A model generated the notes under the pieces. The model was given only the letters and a program-made list of their open reading frames with translations. It was not told the origin of the DNA and did no database searches. 20,582 bases of DNA from a virus. Numbering within the stretch: position 1 is the stretch's first letter; each line of letters opens with the position of its first letter. Both the position numbers and the translations under genes were made by a program. The stretch lies in the IMG/VR virus record IMGVR_UViG_3300033143_003939, positions 1-20,582 of that record; one strand, 5' to 3'. This document shows, one piece after another, positions 18,363 through 20,582 of this stretch.

Positions 18363-18583
18363 GTTATTTAGTTGTTCGTCTTGATAACCAAACACATCAC
18401 TGCCCTAAAGTGAAGCATGTAACAATTGATGAAGCGATGATTGAGGCAGAGAGGTTAGCAGGAAAGCATCCCGGCTCATGTTTCGTTTGCGCTGAAATTA
18501 TATGTGCTTACCAAACACAGCCTACGCCAAAACGGGTAGATGAAGAGGGTATGCCGTTAAAAGTGAAGCCAAATGAAAATTAA
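18359..18583 (+). CDS. Conserved phage hypothetical protein
   Basis: A 74-residue protein: M-S-Y-L-V-V-R-L-D-N-Q-T-H-H-C-P-K-V-K-H, V-T-I-D-E-A-M-I-E-A-E-R-L-A-G-K-H-P-G, then F-V-C-A-E-I-I-C-A. The motif D-E-A-x-x-E-A-E-R-L-A-x-K-x-P-G followed by a strand is one I recognise from many phage proteins (helix then strand, function unknown). Four cysteines and paired histidines could bind a metal. ATG 18359 is used because AGGAG lies five bases upstream and it overlaps the previous stop. The hairpin at 18588-18606 follows its stop. Confidence 0.7.
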   Translation: MSYLVVRLDNQTHHCPKVKHVTIDEAMIEAERLAGKHPGSCFVCAEIICAYQTQPTPKRVDEEGMPLKVKPNEN

Positions 18584-18587
18584 GACA

Positions 18588-18606
18588 CTCCCCCAGAAAG
18601 GGGGAG
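18588..18606 (+). terminator. Perfect 7-bp GC hairpin after a small early gene
   Basis: CTCCCCC (18588-18594) and GGGGGAG (18600-18606) flank an AGAAA loop. It starts five bases after the stop of the 74-residue gene. No T-run follows, so it is a poor intrinsic terminator but a stable 3' end or leader hairpin. The right arm is purine-rich and sits just before an ATG at 18609. Confidence 0.45.
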
Positions 18607-18608
18607 CA

Positions 18609-18917
18609 ATGTGCAGATTGGCATTTTGCGCCCGGTCTGCTATATTTAACGTGTTAGCAATAAATATGTGTATAAGTCTATACTACTTTTCTCATATTTT
18701 CCATAAGCATTTACTTATAGCTGACCACAGATCAAGTGGATCGTGGGCTTTTCTGTGTTTCCCCTACCATGACGGAGGCTTGGGATACCAGTCGATATGG
18801 GGTGAAGCCGAGAGCGAATCGGAACAGGCTAGAACTGGGCATTGGATAGTGAGGCTAAATTGGAGAAATCCTTGGCTGAATCACAATATTCCAGTGATAA
18901 GAGTGACCGAATGTTAG
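18609..18917 (+). CDS. Doubtful open frame (102 residues) in a region without a clear gene
   Basis: The frame is open from 18573, with ATGs at 18573 and 18609. Its N-terminal part (C-R-L-A-F-C-A-R-S-A-I-F-N-V-L-A, M-C-I-S-L-Y-Y-F) is hydrophobic; the rest is serine/glutamate- and tryptophan-rich with no family pattern. The GGGGG before ATG 18609 is locked in a hairpin and closer to the ATG than usual. A strong promoter lies within the first 40 bases of the frame, arguing against it as a normal gene. A 32-residue frame (18911-19009) follows. Either could be real, but I favour noncoding or decayed sequence. Confidence 0.2.
   Translation: MCRLAFCARSAIFNVLAINMCISLYYFSHIFHKHLLIADHRSSGSWAFLCFPYHDGGLGYQSIWGEAESESEQARTGHWIVRLNWRNPWLNHNIPVIRVTEC
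18618..18646 (+). promoter_or_regulatory. Strong extended -10 sigma70 promoter
   Basis: -35 TTGGCA (5/6), 17-base spacer, -10 TATATT (5/6) preceded by TG-C, the extended -10 motif. The transcript would begin near 18653, about 360 bases before the HNH gene. It is the best promoter match noticed in the window. Confidence 0.65.
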
Positions 18918-19012
18918 ACCTCTACAAGGCTCTATTGAGTGATAACTGTAGCTTCTACTTCTCCTTAGCTGGGGATAGTGGAGCTATGCCAAGACATACA
19001 GGATATTGAGTG

Positions 19013-19720
19013 ATGTACCAATACACCTACAATAGTCGTAAACCTAGACATAAAGTTCATATTATTAACTCTAAGACTGGTAGAACATTTTGCAGTCTTG
19101 AGAACAGCTATTCATTTAAAAACTTAAATGTTATTGGAGAAAATCCTGCTGATAGGCCTATTTGTTCTATATGCCAGAATCAATTATTGAATCCCAACAA
19201 GAAGAACAAAAAACACTCAAAATCAGCGATTAGAAAACAAAAGCAAAAAGAGCAGCGAGAAGTAAATCAAGCGGCAAGAGAAGGGCTAATCAAATATTTT
19301 GGTCTTTACCGTTATGCAACCAATATTGCTATTTGCTTGTGTATCCATAAGAAAACCGATCTGGATTTGCCTGATACTGATAAAGAAACCAAATCTATGA
19401 TGAGCAATTATTGGCGGCATGTTCGAGGTAAGACTCCGCATAAAAACTATAATTACATGAGTAGTAAAGATTTTTATTCGTCAAAAAAATGGCGGGAAGT
19501 AAGGTATATCGTACTACAGCAATCAAATGGTACATGTGAGTTATGCGGAGCGAGGGCGAGTGACGGTGTCCAATTACACGTAGACCATATCAAGCCGAGA
19601 TCAAAGTTCCCGGAGTTACAATTTAATTTGGATAACCTTCAGGTTCTCTGTGATGACTGTAATCTCGGAAAATCTAACTATGACGACACAGATTGGCGCG
19701 ACCATTGGGAAACGTTATAA
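19013..19720 (+). CDS. HNH endonuclease with N-terminal zinc-ribbon-like domain
   Basis: A 235-residue protein. Residues 1-58 resemble a small zinc ribbon (H-I-I-N-S-K-T-G-R-T-F-C, then C51-S-I-C54). A lysine-rich linker (about 62-84) and a helical middle follow. The C-terminal HNH core at about 154-225 has C175-E-L-C178, H-V-D-H-I-K-P-R-S (D191, H192), N208, C213-D-D-C216 and N217, all intact. Such proteins are free-standing homing or host-targeting nucleases. ATG 19013 has only a weak AGGA nine bases upstream. It is preceded by a roughly 400-base region without a clear gene. Confidence 0.85.
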   Translation: MYQYTYNSRKPRHKVHIINSKTGRTFCSLENSYSFKNLNVIGENPADRPICSICQNQLLNPNKKNKKHSKSAIRKQKQKEQREVNQAAREGLIKYFGLYRYATNIAICLCIHKKTDLDLPDTDKETKSMMSNYWRHVRGKTPHKNYNYMSSKDFYSSKKWREVRYIVLQQSNGTCELCGARASDGVQLHVDHIKPRSKFPELQFNLDNLQVLCDDCNLGKSNYDDTDWRDHWETL

Positions 19721-19752
19721 CCTGTGAACAGCGGGGTTTAAGGAGAAAAGGT

Positions 19753-19941
19753 ATGAGCGCATTTGCTACATTAAATATAACAAGAAGCAGAGCTAAGCAG
19801 TTTATTTTGCTTAATCTTCTTGGTGACTTGCCTGACGATAAGTTAGAACAGTTAATGGACAGCTATCTTGAGGTGAGATTATATAATTGCCGAATAGTCG
19901 CTGATGGGGATGATTATAATAATGACGATGTGCTTGATTAA
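19753..19941 (+). CDS. Conserved phage hypothetical protein
   Basis: A 62-residue acidic protein: M-S-A-F-A-T-L-N-I-T-R-S-R-A-K-Q-F-I-L-L, then L-P-D-D-K-L-E-Q-L-M-D-S-Y-L and L-Y-N-C-R-I-V-A-D-G-D-D. The pattern I-T-R-x-x-A-x-x and L-E-x-L-M-D with L-Y-N-C-R-I-V is one I recognise from many small phage proteins, function unknown. AAGGAG lies seven bases before ATG 19753, so the longer frame from 19693 is rejected. The stop overlaps the next start (TAATG). Confidence 0.75.
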   Translation: MSAFATLNITRSRAKQFILLNLLGDLPDDKLEQLMDSYLEVRLYNCRIVADGDDYNNDDVLD

Positions 19942-20093
19942 TGATCTACATATCTTTACTCCTAATCACTGGGCTAACTTTTTGGATGGTTAAAAGTCTA
20001 GGTTGGAGGATAATGATATTGTGTTGGTCAGGTTCTATAGTTTGGGTAGGGATGTTAATTTTAACGATGTATTTAATTGTTGGGAGAGGGTGA
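19941..20093 (+). CDS. Small membrane protein, 50 residues
   Basis: Reads M-I-Y-I-S-L-L-L-I-T-G-L-T-F-W-M-V-K-S-L, then G-W-R-I-M-I-L-C-W-S-G-S-I-V-W-V-G-M and L-I-L-T-M-Y-L-I-V-G-R-G. Nearly all of it is hydrophobic: one segment at about 2-16 and a second at 23-47, split by a K-S-L-G-W-R turn. It is joined to both neighbours by one-base overlaps (TAATG, TGATG), which supports translation by coupling. Role unknown. Confidence 0.6.
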   Translation: MIYISLLLITGLTFWMVKSLGWRIMILCWSGSIVWVGMLILTMYLIVGRG

Positions 20094-20278
20094 TGAACAC
20101 ACGGTTGAAATATAAGCTAGAAAAAGCAATTCAGAAATGGGTAGACGATAACTGTGAAGCAGGTGATTGGCCATCCACTTGGACTTATGATGATGAGATT
20201 GTGCATATGGCTGATGCGGCGGCGCTTGTTTTTGATGCAAGTGTGCTAGGTCAGTTGTTTGCTCAGGAAAATAATTGA
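20093..20278 (+). CDS. Conserved phage hypothetical protein
   Basis: A 61-residue protein: M-N-T-R-L-K-Y-K-L-E-K-A-I-Q-K-W-V-D-D-N-C, G-D-W-P-S-T-W-T-Y-D-D-E, then M-A-D-A-A-A-L-V-F-D-A-S-V. The W-P-x-x-W-T-Y-D-D and M-A-D-A-A-A-x-V-F-D-A motifs mark a small family widespread in phages, function unknown. ATG 20093 is chosen over 20003 because it follows GGGAGAGGGTG and overlaps the membrane gene's stop. Confidence 0.75.
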   Translation: MNTRLKYKLEKAIQKWVDDNCEAGDWPSTWTYDDEIVHMADAAALVFDASVLGQLFAQENN

Positions 20279-20308
20279 TGTATATACCCCAAACAAGGGA
20301 GAAATGAG

Positions 20309-20368
20309 GTGATTAAGAAACGTATACATGTAACGGTGTATGCGTTACAATATGACAATGTACAATAA
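20309..20368 (+). CDS. Possible 19-residue leader peptide before the replication-type gene
   Basis: A GTG start with GGGAG seven bases upstream opens M-I-K-K-R-I-H-V-T-V-Y-A-L-Q-Y-D-N-V-Q and stops at 20366-20368, inside the next gene's start region. A nine-residue frame (20278-20307) precedes it in a TGATG overlap with the 61-residue gene. Such short frames could relay ribosomes to the replication-type gene, which has no Shine-Dalgarno site. This is speculative. Confidence 0.3.
   Translation: MIKKRIHVTVYALQYDNVQ
20323..20351 (+). promoter_or_regulatory. Possible sigma70-like promoter at the replication-type gene
   Basis: -35 TATACA (20323-20328, 4/6), 17-base spacer, -10 TACAAT (20346-20351, 5/6). 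Seven bases past the -10 is the A of ATG 20358, so a leaderless message is possible. The -35 is weak. Confidence 0.35.
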
Positions 20369-20582
20369 AATATTTACTAAAATCTTGGACTCGTCAATCT
20401 GGCTTGAGCCTACTCCCACTCGCATTGTTTGGATTACCCTTATCGCGGCAATGGATGAGACGGGATACGCTCATTTTTCAGCTATTGAAAACCTCGCAAT
20501 AAGGGCAAATGTCAGCAAAGAAGATGCGCTAAAGGCTGTAGACATATTATCTAGCCCAGATCAAAACTCAGCAGACCCAGAC
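20352..20582 (+). CDS. Replication-type protein with winged-helix N-terminus, partial
   Basis: The first 77 residues of a protein cut by the window end. The stretch M-Y-N-K-I-F-T-K-I-L-D-S-S-I-W-L, then R-I-V-W-I-T-L-I-A-A-M-D-E-T-G-Y and I-E-N-L-A-I-R-A-N-V-S-K-E-D-A-L-K-A-V fits the N-terminal winged-helix domain of phage replication (DnaA/O-like) proteins, which bind the origin and recruit a helicase. ATGs at 20340, 20352 and 20358 are all in frame; family members usually start near M-Y-N-K-I-F. No Shine-Dalgarno site is present. A helicase loader or helicase gene would be expected next. Confidence 0.7.
   Translation, partial: MTMYNKIFTKILDSSIWLEPTPTRIVWITLIAAMDETGYAHFSAIENLAIRANVSKEDALKAVDILSSPDQNSADPD

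Larger units (their letters stand above)
18607..19012 (+). other. About 400 bases without a convincing gene, downstream of a hairpin and carrying a promoter
   Basis: The stretch begins after the hairpin at 18588-18606, contains the extended -10 promoter at 18618-18646 and ends at the HNH start. It carries an 11-base direct repeat (TATTGAGTGAT at 18933-18943 and 19004-19014, the second spanning the HNH start) and short pairable arms such as GGCTT (18777-18781) with AAGCC (18805-18809). It could be a long leader, a small RNA or remains of a gene. Frames within it are weak. Confidence 0.45.

Noticed and set aside
18607-19012. Group I intron hosting the HNH gene
   Set aside because: No P7/P3-type conserved core could be read and there are no split coding halves on either side; the flanking genes are complete.
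1-20582. CRISPR array or insertion sequence
   Set aside because: No regularly spaced direct repeats and no transposase or terminal inverted repeats were seen; the mobile signals are limited to HNH nucleases.

Overview
The window looks like part of a tailed dsDNA bacteriophage (Caudoviricetes) with a short, P22-like (podovirus) tail. The evidence is gene order and family resemblance: a head-tail adaptor (P22 gp4-like), a tail hub/packaged-DNA stabilisation protein (gp10-like), a needle/fibre-like protein, four consecutive ejection (DNA-transfer) proteins and a tailspike with a conserved head-binding domain. There is no long tape-measure gene. Small-gene families such as DUF551 and Lar-like, and E. 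coli-like promoters and Shine-Dalgarno sites, suggest a Gram-negative, probably proteobacterial host. Capsid, portal and terminase genes are presumably to the left of the window. No integrase is visible, so lifestyle is not decided.

Layout. (1) 24-9411, plus strand: late genes, tightly packed with TAATG/ATGA overlaps, running from head completion through tail hub, ejection proteins and tailspike to a three-gene membrane/lysis cassette; no endolysin is seen. (2) 9372-16478, minus strand: a long operon of over 20 very small genes, most with their own Shine-Dalgarno site. Recognisable members are an SSB-like protein with an acidic tip, a DUF551 protein, a Lar-like zinc protein, a CxxCxGxG zinc-finger protein, an HNH nuclease, an HNH-AP2 homing-type nuclease and tiny membrane proteins. 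(3) 16479-16596: a divergent control region with a sigma70-like promoter and repeated GCTAA half-sites. (4) 16597-20582, plus strand: an early operon that opens with a small HTH regulator, continues through small unknown genes and an HNH nuclease, and enters a replication-type gene cut by the window end.

The points most worth a second look are: a nested set of inverted repeats at 13129-13297 that looks like a structured RNA (or origin-like DNA element); a four-to-five-unit beta-propeller-like insertion inside the gp10-like tail hub; an S74 self-cleavage-type domain on one of two tandem paralogous ejection proteins; a 16-bp site with 14/16 identity to bacterial parS next to a promoter; three genes without Shine-Dalgarno sites whose predicted promoters place the transcript start at the AUG; and a region of about 400 bp (18584-19012) with a very good extended -10 promoter and no convincing gene. 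All calls come from reading the sequence; no database search or folding program was run.
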